DNA from: UBA1731 sp964440985
GTDB lineage: Bacteria > Verrucomicrobiota > Kiritimatiellia > RFP12 > UBA1067
Reading direction: 5' to 3'
Length of the DNA: 64,000 bases
Assembly (NCBI GenBank): GCA_964440985.1
Contig: CAYTWE010000005.1
Span: forward strand, 1 to 64,000
A program made the position numbers and the translations under genes. Positions 17,401 to 25,676 of this stretch are shown one piece after another (the first letter of the stretch is position 1; every line of letters starts with the position of its first letter). Below the pieces are notes generated by a model. That model worked only from the letters and a program-made list of their open reading frames with translations. It ran no database searches and was not told where the DNA came from.

Positions 17401-18730
17401 CAAGTGGCTCCGCGAGACGTACGGCTCACTTGAGAAACTGAACGCCTCGTGGAAGACGGCGTTCGCCTCCTGGGATGAAGTGACGCCGCTCACCACTGAT
17501 GAAGCGCTTGCCGCGCATTCCAAGGATCGTCAATGGGCGGCATGGGCGGATCACCGGCGGTTCATGGAGCTTACGTACTGCGGCTATTTCCGTTCGGTGA
17601 AGGCGGCTATCGACGCCAAATGTCCCGGTGTGCCGCTTGATATGTCCGGAACGCAGCCGCCAAACGGGTACACTGGAATGGACATGTGGCTGCTCTCCGA
17701 CGCTATCGGAGTGTGCGCGGCATACGATCAGGAAAACCTCGCAGAGATTGTCCGCTCATTCAGACGGCCTCTCATCAAGCCGTGGTACGGCTACGGCGCC
17801 TCCGGGCCGGACGTCGAACGCAGGGTGTGGTTTGATGCATTGCGTTTCAGGAACTTTGGAGTATCCTACTTCGACGGGATGAACGTTCTGAATCCTGACT
17901 TCACCGTTCCGGATCAGGTGAAAGAGCTGTCCTCGGCTCTTAGATTCTTCATCGACGGCGGTGCGGCGCTGCTCAAAACGCTCGATGAGCGTCCGCAGGC
18001 GCTGATTCACTATTCCCAGGCATCCATCCACGCCGCGCAGATTGAAAAACGGTACGACTCCTTCCTTGCGTCACGTGCGGTGTGGTGCAAACTGCTTGAC
18101 GACATGAACATTTCCTACCGCTTTGTCGCATACGGCGAGATCGAGTCCGGGGAACTCCGGAAAACGACGGCGCGTGTCCTCATCCTGCCGGAGTCCTCCG
18201 CCCTCTCGGAGAAGGAAGCCGCCGAAATGCGGGCGTTCGCCGCAAACGGCGGATGCGTGGTTGGGGACAGGTTTTCAGCGACGCATGACATCCACTGCAA
18301 CCTTCTTGCATCAGGCGCACTTGACGATCTGTTCGTGGCGAGAAAGGGCGCGGTGCGCATCGACCGTGTGCTGCCGCAGTACAATACGCTACGCATGACG
18401 GAACGCACCGTCGCCGAAGCGGTGGCCTATCGGGATTCGATCGCCGCAAAGTTCTCGCGCTTCCTGCCTGATGTCGGAGTGCGGTATCGGTCGAAGGGCA
18501 TCACGGGCGTAAGGACTTTCACGCTGTTCCCGGTCGATGGAGGGGGGAAGACTTACCTTGGCTTTGTGCGCGAAGGAGAATCCAACGGCTCGGACGGCAT
18601 CACGGAGGTTGCATGGCCTGGGCGGCGAAACGTGCGGGATCTTCGCACAGGACGGGATCTTGGCCTGCGCAGCGGGATGACGGTCACGCTCGAACCGTAT
18701 CAGGCGGCATTCTACGAACTTTCGAGGTAG
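14498..18730 (+). CDS. Very large secreted GH42-like (beta-galactosidase fold) protein
   Basis: A 1410-residue exported protein. After a signal peptide (about 1-29) a CBM4/9-like carbohydrate-binding segment begins (IVNGSFAAGSSGWSIYRG, to about 185). A middle beta-rich region (about 190-560), a Rossmann-like segment (about 565-760) and a GH42-type TIM barrel with trimerisation-like domain (about 830-1300) follow. The barrel shows ERKWLRETYGSLEKLNASWKTAFASWDEVTP, here quoted only as its start and end: the GH42 block that follows the acid/base loop lies at about residues 965-995. The usual NE of that loop is replaced by GDEN (about 941-945) and I cannot place the nucleophile, so activity is uncertain. 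AAGGTG precedes ATG 14498, eight bases after copy 2 of the SUMF1 pair. Confidence 0.72.
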   Translation: MGVSMMFSRIDPVKAICAAFLFAFSAAVADERIVNGSFAAGSSGWSIYRGHVDAAVSRDRPGGSLRLEFADGMKGQAIAHQKVALNQEEAAPFAYSVWTKCEGLPQEAVPSHDNFGIELCVNYRDGRSQWISTKRAPGVGTHGWERLAGHFVPPRAVKEVIFYARLRLAGKAWFDEFSLDSFLPPRNDLPGCTIREETGTFVLENGYMRLVFEPAKGGTCREFTVKATGINYAGDLHPNARLFTDRLRVGGKSYDRVYHAEVLRNTPEEAALRLSLTAPDGYPFLELSKTFRITSRSAALECTYSYRNLPESMSAQVFEPYFRNGMAAFKRPGQRYLVPTANGVRRIGPTGGNMPLTNAVAGWVAAADGAGGTLVCEFDYSRLASEYFWLGGVDDTTAEWTFQPVEVAAGGRFETTLTLYPATGMKCPDGAENGICASFPVGDDGSVSVELMAAKRYLVEAEIELVKTDGSTQRVSRTVQLVPDAAVRLPLDAKAKDLKVARAVAKESGRAVFETEHPFASDVIVKPRKAKAKPAELKPFELKLSEELVTPHTAWMKPYAGGRLKVFFLVDLRHAREVVELAQRLELDHRVIRIADHRDIMAWGMCDRYGRFTYEDANLSLKQELSRPLDAIVIAGNLWRHVDAANRATIARLAASGVGIVEIGMKQPIVPDAAPDTAGTRYIKSAIDDVLLPYGANRIAAFSGGRMRAARIDRPADGGLTPVIPYDKPEPPFRYQDYSLGILARAVAWAANRVVPVPSDARKCVETVDVPGGGMKIVHTFFRDGEGRVCDWSAKAEGQPATGAASARKVARLFPEDGTYRMPFAVGESFYRSAPRRYLNPLRFSQYKAIGVNELRYWHSEDRSPFFDEARQMGFRMNFPLTGTHLWKFTEEFSEPYAKTKDKRYLCRKPCFNDPDYIAADRARIEKGIEGRKRYAPTSFDCGDENSLTLWGTSFDFCFSKLTLAAERKWLRETYGSLEKLNASWKTAFASWDEVTPLTTDEALAAHSKDRQWAAWADHRRFMELTYCGYFRSVKAAIDAKCPGVPLDMSGTQPPNGYTGMDMWLLSDAIGVCAAYDQENLAEIVRSFRRPLIKPWYGYGASGPDVERRVWFDALRFRNFGVSYFDGMNVLNPDFTVPDQVKELSSALRFFIDGGAALLKTLDERPQALIHYSQASIHAAQIEKRYDSFLASRAVWCKLLDDMNISYRFVAYGEIESGELRKTTARVLILPESSALSEKEAAEMRAFAANGGCVVGDRFSATHDIHCNLLASGALDDLFVARKGAVRIDRVLPQYNTLRMTERTVAEAVAYRDSIAAKFSRFLPDVGVRYRSKGITGVRTFTLFPVDGGGKTYLGFVREGESNGSDGITEVAWPGRRNVRDLRTGRDLGLRSGMTVTLEPYQAAFYELSR

Positions 18731-18797
18731 TGCGGCATTCCGTGGCGGCGTATTGTGCGTTGATGCAATTTCGCCGCCGGACACGCCGCCGGGCGGC

Positions 18798-19436
18798 TCA
18801 CTGGTTCCTGACAATCGCGTGTGACAGCACGGCGAGCGACTGTGCGAGATCCACGTTCTGCACGAGAACTCCGTCAGGCACCGACAGCTGCACGGCGGTG
18901 AAGTTCAGGATGCCCTTGATTCCGGCATCGACAAGCGCATCGGCGCAATCCTGTGCGGCAAGGCTCGGCACCGCGAGAATCGCGAGTTTCAGCTTCAGAC
19001 GCTTCACGAGGTTCTTGAGGTCTTCCATCGGATGAACCTTGACGCCGTGTATGGAAACGCCCTGAAGCTGCTTGTCGGAGTCGAACGCGGCCGCGACGGA
19101 AAGGTTCTGCTCCTCAAATCCGGAGTAGCCGAGAAGTGCGCTGCCGAGCGAGCCAACGCCGATCAGCGCGGCATCCGTCGCATTGTCCCAGCCCAGCGTA
19201 CGGTTTATGGCCTCGCAAAGCTCTTTTGCGGGATATCCTCTGCGGGGTCTTCCCGGCACTCCGGCCATTGCGAGATCCTTGCGCGTAAGCACCGTATCGA
19301 GACCGAGGCGTTCGGCAAGCACATAGCTTGAAATGTACAGCTCACCTTCTGCCATCAGCTTGTTGATGGTGCGAAGGTACAGCGGGTAGCGTCGTATTGT
19401 CGGCAACGGCAGCGAGTTTTCACGTGCAACATCCAT
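18798..19436 (-). CDS. rex: Redox-sensing transcriptional repressor Rex
   Basis: A 212-residue NADH/NAD+-sensing repressor. An N-terminal winged helix (about 1-80; PTIRRYPLYLRTINKL) is followed by a Rossmann domain with GVGSLGSAL at 93-101 and the family's C-terminal domain-swap helix (DLAQSLAVLSHAI). Length fits Rex (about 210). Rex proteins control fermentation and respiration genes according to the NADH/NAD+ ratio. ATG 19436 is seven bases after TATAAT with no SD, so it is predicted leaderless. It diverges from a glycosyltransferase operon. I found no canonical TTGTGAA-N6-TTCACAA site in the gap. Confidence 0.93.
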   Translation of the reverse strand: MDVARENSLPLPTIRRYPLYLRTINKLMAEGELYISSYVLAERLGLDTVLTRKDLAMAGVPGRPRRGYPAKELCEAINRTLGWDNATDAALIGVGSLGSALLGYSGFEEQNLSVAAAFDSDKQLQGVSIHGVKVHPMEDLKNLVKRLKLKLAILAVPSLAAQDCADALVDAGIKGILNFTAVQLSVPDGVLVQNVDLAQSLAVLSHAIVRNQ

Positions 19437-19443
19437 GCGCCAT

Positions 19444-19452
19444 ATTATACCA
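19444..19452 (-). promoter_or_regulatory. Extended -10 promoter of rex (TGgTATAAT), leaderless type
   Basis: Minus-strand TG-G-TATAAT from 19452 to 19444, seven bases before the ATG at 19436. It lies next to the divergent promoter at 19477-19485. Confidence 0.75.
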
Positions 19453-19457
19453 CAGAT

Positions 19458-19485
19458 GCATTGCCGTTTGGATATATGCTACAAT
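19458..19485 (+). promoter_or_regulatory. 28-bp promoter module shared with the tadC operon
   Basis: GCATTGCCGTT, two variable bases, then GATATATGCTACAAT. It ends in the extended -10 TGcTACAAT (19477-19485). The copy at 38663-38690 matches 25 of 28 bases. TTGCCG lies only 13 bases from the -10, too close for an ordinary -35. Confidence 0.65.
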
Positions 19486-19495
19486 ACGCGATGTT

Positions 19496-21208
19496 ATGAC
19501 GAATTTCAAGTTGACTGATGACGAAGCTGAGAAGTCCCAATCAGATGCGCCGAAACGGTTTTGGTGCGTCTTGTCTGCGTTGCGGCCGACGGGGCGGCGG
19601 TTTCAGCGCATCGCCTGGTTCTCGTCCTTCACCGCCGCATTTGCTGTGTTGGCGGCGTTCGTCTTCTGGGGGACATGGTCGTGTGATGTTGCCCCGGTCA
19701 TGCCGGACTGCGTCACTGTTCATCCGACTGCATGGATGGATGTCTTTCGAGATGTCTTGCGGAAATTCATGTCTACCGGCAAGTTCGTTCCGAGCGACAT
19801 TCTTTGGGATGGTCTTCTCATCTCGCCGTATTTCTGCCAGGAACTGAAGTATGCCGTTGCGCTCTATTGCGCGGGGCTGGGCCTTGCGTACTTCCTGCGT
19901 GGACGCGGCCTGTCGCGTATAGCATCCTATGGCGCGGGCCTGTTGCTGGCGTTCTGCGGCTACTGGGCGTCGCTCTTCTCCGCCGGTCATGGCGGCTGGT
20001 TCATCTGGATGACGTATGGCGTCTTTGCATTTGGCCTTGCCGACAGGGCGGTGCGCAAGGGGAAGTTGAAGAACTGGCTGCTTCTCGGCGCGTGTGCCGC
20101 GTGGGGCAGTTTCTATCAGCCGGATCTTTGGCTGCTCTTCACGGTTTTGACGGGACTGTATTTCGCATGGTGCTGTGTGCGAGAGCGGAGGCTTCCGTGG
20201 AAGGGTGCGCTTATTGCATCGGTTGTGTTCTTTGCCGTCGGTGCGCCGAGTTTCCGTTCAGCGCTTGTGAGCGACCTCAAGGGACGCGATGCGCAGATTG
20301 CCGCTGGCGAGACGGTCTCCTCCTCGTCGGCCGGTGACGATGCGGAAAAGCGCTGGATATTCGTCACGAACTGGTCGCTGCCGCCGGCTGAGATCGCGGA
20401 GTTCTTCATTCCTCGCCTGAACGGCGACACGAGCTGTCCGCTTACGCTTTCGATCGGTGCACAGTCTGGATCCGGGGTGCGGCCTTACACTGGCGCTCTC
20501 GGACGTCCGAAGGATGCGGCGCAGGGCAACTATCGTCAGCACTCGCTCTACGTTGGTTTCGTGACGTGTCTCCTTGCGCTTGCGGGCGTTGTCTTCGGCT
20601 GGCGCAAGCCGGATGCCCGATTCTTTGCGCTTGCGGCGGTAGTCTTCTGCCTCTTTTCTTTAGGGCGGTATTGCGAGCCGGTGTATCGTCTTGTCTATGC
20701 GCTGCCGTTCGGCGACTATCTGCGTGCGCCTGTCAAGTGGCATCATCTGACGGAGTTCTGCCTGTGCGTTCTGGCGGCGTATGGCATCGAGGGTTTGCTT
20801 GGCCTATCTATCATGAAAGGAAGGTGCGGGCTTGTGCTTGCAGGGGCGATTGTGCTGATAGGAGCGTTCGACCTTGCGCGAGTCGATCGGCTCTACTGCG
20901 CACCCGTAGATCTGCGGCGCGTCCGCGAGACGGACAGCGAGATGCAGATGAACGTACTCCGTCGCGAGGATTTCTCCAATCCGCAGGTTGCTGAAATGGT
21001 GCGGCGAGGTTCGGTCGTCTCGCTTGCGCACTATCTCGGAAATCCAAACCTGTATCTTGTGGAGATTCTGACGCCGCGCAAGCCGTCGAAGGAACCGTTG
21101 CCGCCGTTCGGCACGGCGGCGGCTTTTGGAGTTCTGTCGATGGCTGGAACGCTTGCCGTGGCGGGCGGATGTGCGCTCGCTTGCCGCCGGGTGGGGGGTG
21201 ACGCATGA
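19496..21208 (+). CDS. Polytopic membrane protein, GT-C/YfhO-like
   Basis: A 570-residue integral membrane protein with about 10-12 hydrophobic segments and a large soluble loop (about 270-350). The overall look is that of lipid-linked glycosyltransferases of the GT-C fold or YfhO-type proteins, but no diagnostic motif settles the family. Its neighbours, a dolichyl-phosphate-mannose-synthase-like GT2 and a DUF2029/GT87-type protein, overlap it by ATGA junctions, so the three probably load a polyprenyl-phosphate sugar and transfer it outside the membrane. ATG 19496 lies ten bases after TACAAT without SD. An out-of-frame ATG at 19491 ends after two codons. Confidence 0.75.
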   Translation: MTNFKLTDDEAEKSQSDAPKRFWCVLSALRPTGRRFQRIAWFSSFTAAFAVLAAFVFWGTWSCDVAPVMPDCVTVHPTAWMDVFRDVLRKFMSTGKFVPSDILWDGLLISPYFCQELKYAVALYCAGLGLAYFLRGRGLSRIASYGAGLLLAFCGYWASLFSAGHGGWFIWMTYGVFAFGLADRAVRKGKLKNWLLLGACAAWGSFYQPDLWLLFTVLTGLYFAWCCVRERRLPWKGALIASVVFFAVGAPSFRSALVSDLKGRDAQIAAGETVSSSSAGDDAEKRWIFVTNWSLPPAEIAEFFIPRLNGDTSCPLTLSIGAQSGSGVRPYTGALGRPKDAAQGNYRQHSLYVGFVTCLLALAGVVFGWRKPDARFFALAAVVFCLFSLGRYCEPVYRLVYALPFGDYLRAPVKWHHLTEFCLCVLAAYGIEGLLGLSIMKGRCGLVLAGAIVLIGAFDLARVDRLYCAPVDLRRVRETDSEMQMNVLRREDFSNPQVAEMVRRGSVVSLAHYLGNPNLYLVEILTPRKPSKEPLPPFGTAAAFGVLSMAGTLAVAGGCALACRRVGGDA

Positions 21209-21933
21209 AGAAAACCCTTTCCGTCGTGATTCCCTGCTACAACGAGGCGGCCACGTTGCGGGAGATTGTCGCGGCCGTGCAGGCGCTTGCGTCCGACAGT
21301 CTCGTGATAGAGATCCTGATTGTCGATGACTGTTCGACGGACGGAAGCTTGGCCGTTGCAGAGACGCTGGCGGCTGCGTTCCCGTCCGTGCGTGTTCTGC
21401 GCCACTCCTCCAACCAAGGCAAGGGAGCGGCGCTCAAGACCGGCTTTCTGTCGGCGACCGGCGATTTCGTGTGCGTTCAGGATGCGGATCTTGAGTACGA
21501 TCCGCAGGACTTCCTGAAGATGCTGAGGCCGCTTCTCGCTGGCGAGGCGGACGTCGTCTTCGGTTCGCGCTATCTGCAGCGGCACGAGCGTCGTGTCCTT
21601 CGCTGGTGGCATTCGACGATGAACAAGTTTCTGACGCTCTGCTCCAATGTCGCCTCCGACTTGGCGCTGACGGACATGGAGACGTGCTACAAGATGTTCA
21701 CGAGCGAAGTGGTGCGCGAGATTGCGCCGCATCTGCAGGAGAGGCGTTTTGGCTTCGAGCCGGAGTGCGTGGCTGCCGTGGCGCGTGGTATGCGGCAGAA
21801 GGGATGGCGCGTGTGCGAATGTGCGGTGCGGTATCGTCCGAGGACGTTCCTCGACGGAAAGAAGATTGGCTGGCGCGATGGCGTTCGTGCGCTGTGGTGC
21901 ATTTTCCGCTACAATCTGCTGGTGCGCAGATGA
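21205..21933 (+). CDS. Family 2 glycosyltransferase, polyprenyl-phosphate mannosyl/glucosyl transferase type
   Basis: A 242-residue GT2 enzyme resembling dolichyl-phosphate mannose synthase: it should attach a nucleotide sugar to polyprenyl phosphate on the inner face of the membrane. The N-terminus VVIPCYNEA, the nucleotide-binding DDCSTDGS (about 38-45) and QDADLEYDP (about 92-100) are all present. It has no C-terminal membrane segments, like the short DPM1 form. The start overlaps the previous stop as ATGA and the stop overlaps the next start the same way. It is the cytoplasmic member of the three-gene operon. Confidence 0.9.
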   Translation: MKKTLSVVIPCYNEAATLREIVAAVQALASDSLVIEILIVDDCSTDGSLAVAETLAAAFPSVRVLRHSSNQGKGAALKTGFLSATGDFVCVQDADLEYDPQDFLKMLRPLLAGEADVVFGSRYLQRHERRVLRWWHSTMNKFLTLCSNVASDLALTDMETCYKMFTSEVVREIAPHLQERRFGFEPECVAAVARGMRQKGWRVCECAVRYRPRTFLDGKKIGWRDGVRALWCIFRYNLLVRR

Positions 21934-23135
21934 AAAAAGTCTGCATAGTCTGTGCGGCCATCCTCGTGGCGGGGCTTGTCGGCGTTCTTGCGCTGACGTG
22001 CTTTTCCCCGCCGGCAGGACACTACGATTTCAGCCTCCGCATGAACGAGCTGGCGTGTGTGCGTCAACGGATCAACCCCTATGACGTCTGGAGCGAAAAG
22101 GTTTCCCTTCCGCCGTATTATCCGAACACGCACGAAGGTGCGCCGCCGAGCGGCTGTTCGCGGCAGGTGAACGCCTATGCGCCGTGGGAATACGTCGTCA
22201 TGCTGCCGTTCTCGTTTGTGCCTGAGGGTGTGGCGTGGACGGTCTATTGCGTGTTGATGGGGCTTTCGCTCCTGCTGTTGCTTGCACTTCCGTGGAAGGG
22301 GAAGGCGGAGAAATGTGAATTCTTGCCGTCCGCCGTCGCATTGCTCGCTGTCGCCTATCCGATCTGGTCGAATGTGTCCGTCGGAAATTTCGCATTGCCC
22401 GTTCTGGCGGCTTCCGCGCTGCTGGCGTGGTCGCTCAATCGCGAGAAGGATACGTTGGCCGGATTCTGCTGGGCGGTTGCCATGCTCAAGCCGCAGATAG
22501 CCTTGATCTTCGCCATCCCGCTGCTCATGCGCCGCCGGTGGCGCACGGTCTTTGTCGCGGGTGCGGCGTGTCTGCTGCTGTCGGTCGTGGCCGCAGTCAC
22601 GTGCCGAGCCTCGGTCGTGGACATGCTTCTCCAGGGTCCGTCCGCGAACACCGGCTTTTTCTTCGGCTGCGGAACGTGGCCGTATTTTCTCTGCTCGCCG
22701 GAGACGGTTGACGGCGACATCCGGGCCGGGCTTCTCGTCGGCGCGGCGGTCTGCGCGGCGCTGACGGCGCTCGTTCGGCGCGAGAAGGACTGGTTCGTCT
22801 TCCTGATGCCGGCGGCGATTGCGTCATGCTGCTGGACGTACACGCAGGCCTACAGCCATGCGATGGGCTGGTTTGTGGCGTTCGCGCTGGTGCGCACGCT
22901 CCTGCGCCATCCGCAGTCTCGGTTTTTGTGGGCGCTCGCCGCGCTGGCCGTCTGTTCTCTTTCGCGTGGATTCCTTGCGTGGCATGGTGCTGTCGCGTTT
23001 ATGGGAGGGGCGTTCCCGCTGTCGGACTACGCGTTCCGTTGCTTGGACTCGCTCAATTCGACGCTGTCGCTTTGTCTTGCCGCCGCGCTGTGCGTCCATC
23101 TGCGGCGGACGAGGTCGGTTGAAATCATTGCGTGA
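21930..23135 (+). CDS. DUF2029/GT87-family membrane glycosyltransferase
   Basis: A 401-residue polytopic protein with about 9-10 hydrophobic segments, resembling the polyprenyl-phosphate-mannose-dependent mannosyltransferases of family GT87 (DUF2029). Supporting blocks are the first periplasmic loop DFSLRMNELACVRQRINPYDVW with the early acidic residues these enzymes use, VGNFALPVLAASALLAW and AMLKPQIALIFAIPLLMRRRW. It is the last gene of the operon, overlapping the GT2 stop by ATGA (ATG 21930). It likely transfers the lipid-linked sugar made by the neighbour to a protein or glycan outside the membrane. Confidence 0.8.
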   Translation: MKKVCIVCAAILVAGLVGVLALTCFSPPAGHYDFSLRMNELACVRQRINPYDVWSEKVSLPPYYPNTHEGAPPSGCSRQVNAYAPWEYVVMLPFSFVPEGVAWTVYCVLMGLSLLLLLALPWKGKAEKCEFLPSAVALLAVAYPIWSNVSVGNFALPVLAASALLAWSLNREKDTLAGFCWAVAMLKPQIALIFAIPLLMRRRWRTVFVAGAACLLLSVVAAVTCRASVVDMLLQGPSANTGFFFGCGTWPYFLCSPETVDGDIRAGLLVGAAVCAALTALVRREKDWFVFLMPAAIASCCWTYTQAYSHAMGWFVAFALVRTLLRHPQSRFLWALAALAVCSLSRGFLAWHGAVAFMGGAFPLSDYAFRCLDSLNSTLSLCLAAALCVHLRRTRSVEIIA

Positions 23136-23241
23136 ACTGTCATCGTGCGTGATTCCCGGATGTTGCCGATTCCCATGCAGAATGCGTTGAGGATTAGAGG
23201 CTTGCAGGTGTTTTTTCGATGCGTCCAACAGGGTAGAGTTG

Positions 23242-23250
23242 TGGTATAAT
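23242..23250 (+). promoter_or_regulatory. Extended -10 promoter (TGgTATAAT) of the V-ATPase D-I-K genes
   Basis: TG at 23242-23243, G, TATAAT at 23245-23250. AAGGAG at 23260-23265 is 14 bases from the atpD start and abuts a three-codon ATG frame at 23266 that ends in TAG. The spacing to atpD is longer than usual. Confidence 0.75.
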
Positions 23251-23279
23251 CATGCGCTCAAGGAGATGACCTTGTAGCC

Positions 23280-23903
23280 ATGGCGAAGATAAAGCTCACA
23301 AAGACGGAGCTGAAGGCTCAGACGGACGCCCTCAAGCGGTTCCAGCGGTTTCTGCCGATGCTGCAGCTCAAGAAGCAGCAGCTTCAGGCGGAAATAGCCG
23401 GAATAGTGCAGAAGGCGGATCGTGTCTCCGAGCGTGAGACGGAAGAGCGCAAGGCTCTCGATTCGTGGATAGGTCTTCTCGCCGATGGGGGTGAGGATCT
23501 GCTTTCCGGTCTTGTGAAGGTGAAATCCGTGAATACGGGCACCACCAACATTGCCGGGGTTTCGATTCCCGTGTTCGAGTCCATTGACACCGATGTCGGC
23601 GAGATCGACACCTGGGCGACGCCTGCATGGACTGAGGATGCCGTAAAGGCTCAGACCTCAATCCTTTCGCTTCGGTGCGAGAGGCTTGTGCTTGAGAAGC
23701 AGCGCACTCTTGTGACGGCCGAGCTTGCGACGACTTCGCAGCGGGTGAACCTTTTCGAGAAGGTGAAGATTCCGGACTGCAAGGAGAACATTCGGGTAAT
23801 CAAGATTGCCATTGGCGATGAGCAGACAGCCGCCGTCACACGCGGCAAGATCGCCAAGAGCCGCACTCCTGAATCCGGCGCAGACGGGGAGGTGTCCGCA
23901 TGA
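23280..23903 (+). CDS. atpD: V-type ATP synthase subunit D
   Basis: A 207-residue central-stalk subunit of the V/A-type ATPase, forming the rotor shaft inside the A3B3 head. N-terminal helix KIKLTKTELKAQTDALKRFQRFLPMLQLKKQQL-type (residues 3 to about 35) and C-terminal helix with NLFEKVKIPDCKENIRVIKIAIGDEQ are typical of the family. Length is normal. In Chlamydia, Treponema and Borrelia, D follows A and B in one operon; here D, I and K form a unit with their own promoter, so A, B, E and others must be elsewhere. Its stop overlaps the next start as ATGA. Confidence 0.93.
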   Translation: MAKIKLTKTELKAQTDALKRFQRFLPMLQLKKQQLQAEIAGIVQKADRVSERETEERKALDSWIGLLADGGEDLLSGLVKVKSVNTGTTNIAGVSIPVFESIDTDVGEIDTWATPAWTEDAVKAQTSILSLRCERLVLEKQRTLVTAELATTSQRVNLFEKVKIPDCKENIRVIKIAIGDEQTAAVTRGKIAKSRTPESGADGEVSA

Positions 23904-25645
23904 TAGTTCCGATGAAGCGCCTTATGCTGCTTTGCGTTGCGGATGATGCCGGACGCACTCTTGGCAGGCTGCGCGATCTTGGCGTTGTGCACCTTGAGCT
24001 GTCTCAGCGCACCGGATCAGAGGGAACTGTCGCCAAGGGAGAGCTGGAGGATGCCGAGCGGGCGGTGCGGATCGTCATGAAAGCCGCCAAGGAACGTCAT
24101 CCGCAGAGCGAAGTGAAAAAGGATGCCCTATGCACTGTCGACGAAATTCTGTCGCTGAACGGTCAGCGCGAAGAGGCGAAAGGCAAGGTTGAGACGCTCC
24201 GTGCCGAAATAAGGCGGTATGAACCATTCGGCGATTTTGACGTTGAACTTGCCAGACGGCTTGAATCGTCCGGCATAAGGCTTCAGCTGTGGGATGACGG
24301 GACGTTTGATTTCATCTACGGTGAAGACCAGCCCATTGGACGGGCCGGTGTGCGTCCGGTTTCGCTTCCTTCCGAACGGCTTGCTGTCCTTCGTGCGCGG
24401 CTGACGGACGCTGAAGGGGAGGAGAAGAGGCTTGCGGAGAGACTCGCGTCGGCCGATGTTGACGGCATTGCCAGGAGTTTCCCGGAACTGCGCGATGCCG
24501 TCGCCTTTGCGGTGGCAAAGGACGAGATGGAGGCGAACCGCTTTTCCGACGACTCCGTCGTCGGTGCGCCGCAGATATCGCTCGTACGCGGATGGGTGCC
24601 GGTCGATGGCGTGGAGACGCTGCGCAGCGCTGCGAAGGAATGCGGCTGGGGCATTGCGTTGCGCGATCCAGATGCGGAGGAGAACCCGCCGACGCTGATT
24701 CGCCCGCCAAAGCTGTTCCGTCCGGTCACCGCTCTGTTTGACGGTCTCGGGATCGCTCCCGGCTATACGGAGACGGATGTGTCCGTACCGTTCATGTGCT
24801 ATTTCTCGCTCTTTTTCGCGATGCTTGTCGGCGATGGCGGATATGGTGCAATCATCCTTGCGGCAGCTCTATACGGATGGTTCAAGACCAGGCCGAAGAG
24901 CGGCGGTGCGAGACCCGTGGCGGTGTCGAGCTGGCTCACGCTCCTGACGGTGTTCGCCTCCGCCACGATTGCATGGGGATTCCTGTCGAACACTTGGTTC
25001 GGGGAGGGGTTGCCGTTTGCGCAGGACTGGCCTACGGTCAAATGGCTTGCCGATCCGTCCTACAACAACATGATGCTTCTGTGCTTCACAATCGGCGTCT
25101 CGCATCTGATGTTGGCACGGATCTGGACGGGGCTTTGCACCTTGAACGACAGGACATGCCTGAGCCAGTTTGGATGGGCGGGGGTGCTGCTGTTCATGTA
25201 CCTCGTCACGAACTCAATCGTCGGAATCTTTGACGGCATCCCAGTGTGGGGCTACTGGATGTTCGGAGTGTCGCTTGTCTGCATATTCGGCTTTACGCTG
25301 AAGGGCAACGAACTGAAGACCCGCGGCATAGAGCTTGGCATGCTGCCGCTGAACATAATGAGCGCCCTCGGTGACATCATCTCCTACGTGCGTCTGTTCG
25401 CCGTGGGGCTGGCGTCTGTGAAGGTGGCGCAGAACTTCAACATGATGGCCACCGGAATGGATCTGCCGCTATGGCTTAAGATCGTCCCGATGGTGCTTAT
25501 TCTTCTTGTTGGGCACGGTTTGAATCTCGCGATGGCGGGGCTATCCATCCTCGTGCACGCGGTGCGTCTGAACACGCTGGAGTTCTCCAGCCACAAGGGC
25601 ATTTCGTGGTCGGGGTATGCGTTTGCCCCGTTCCGCAGACATTGA
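23900..25645 (+). CDS. atpI: V-type ATP synthase subunit I
   Basis: A 581-residue membrane stator subunit (subunit a equivalent) that forms the ion half-channels against the K ring. Residues 1 to about 300 form the cytoplasmic coiled-coil arm; the C-terminal half has about seven transmembrane segments (for example YFSLFFAMLVGDGGYG and IISYVRLFAVGLASVKVAQ). The arginine in SYVRLFAVGLA is the conserved ion-translocation residue of the family. It overlaps atpD and is followed after 31 bases by atpK. Confidence 0.93.
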   Translation: MIVPMKRLMLLCVADDAGRTLGRLRDLGVVHLELSQRTGSEGTVAKGELEDAERAVRIVMKAAKERHPQSEVKKDALCTVDEILSLNGQREEAKGKVETLRAEIRRYEPFGDFDVELARRLESSGIRLQLWDDGTFDFIYGEDQPIGRAGVRPVSLPSERLAVLRARLTDAEGEEKRLAERLASADVDGIARSFPELRDAVAFAVAKDEMEANRFSDDSVVGAPQISLVRGWVPVDGVETLRSAAKECGWGIALRDPDAEENPPTLIRPPKLFRPVTALFDGLGIAPGYTETDVSVPFMCYFSLFFAMLVGDGGYGAIILAAALYGWFKTRPKSGGARPVAVSSWLTLLTVFASATIAWGFLSNTWFGEGLPFAQDWPTVKWLADPSYNNMMLLCFTIGVSHLMLARIWTGLCTLNDRTCLSQFGWAGVLLFMYLVTNSIVGIFDGIPVWGYWMFGVSLVCIFGFTLKGNELKTRGIELGMLPLNIMSALGDIISYVRLFAVGLASVKVAQNFNMMATGMDLPLWLKIVPMVLILLVGHGLNLAMAGLSILVHAVRLNTLEFSSHKGISWSGYAFAPFRRH

Positions 25646-25676
25646 ATGGATTTCGCAACTAAAAAGGAGTGATAAA

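Noticed and set aside
23266..23277. Three-codon ATG frame directly after AAGGAG before atpD
   Set aside because: The SD would abut the ATG with no spacer and the frame ends in TAG at once; more likely part of the atpD leader.
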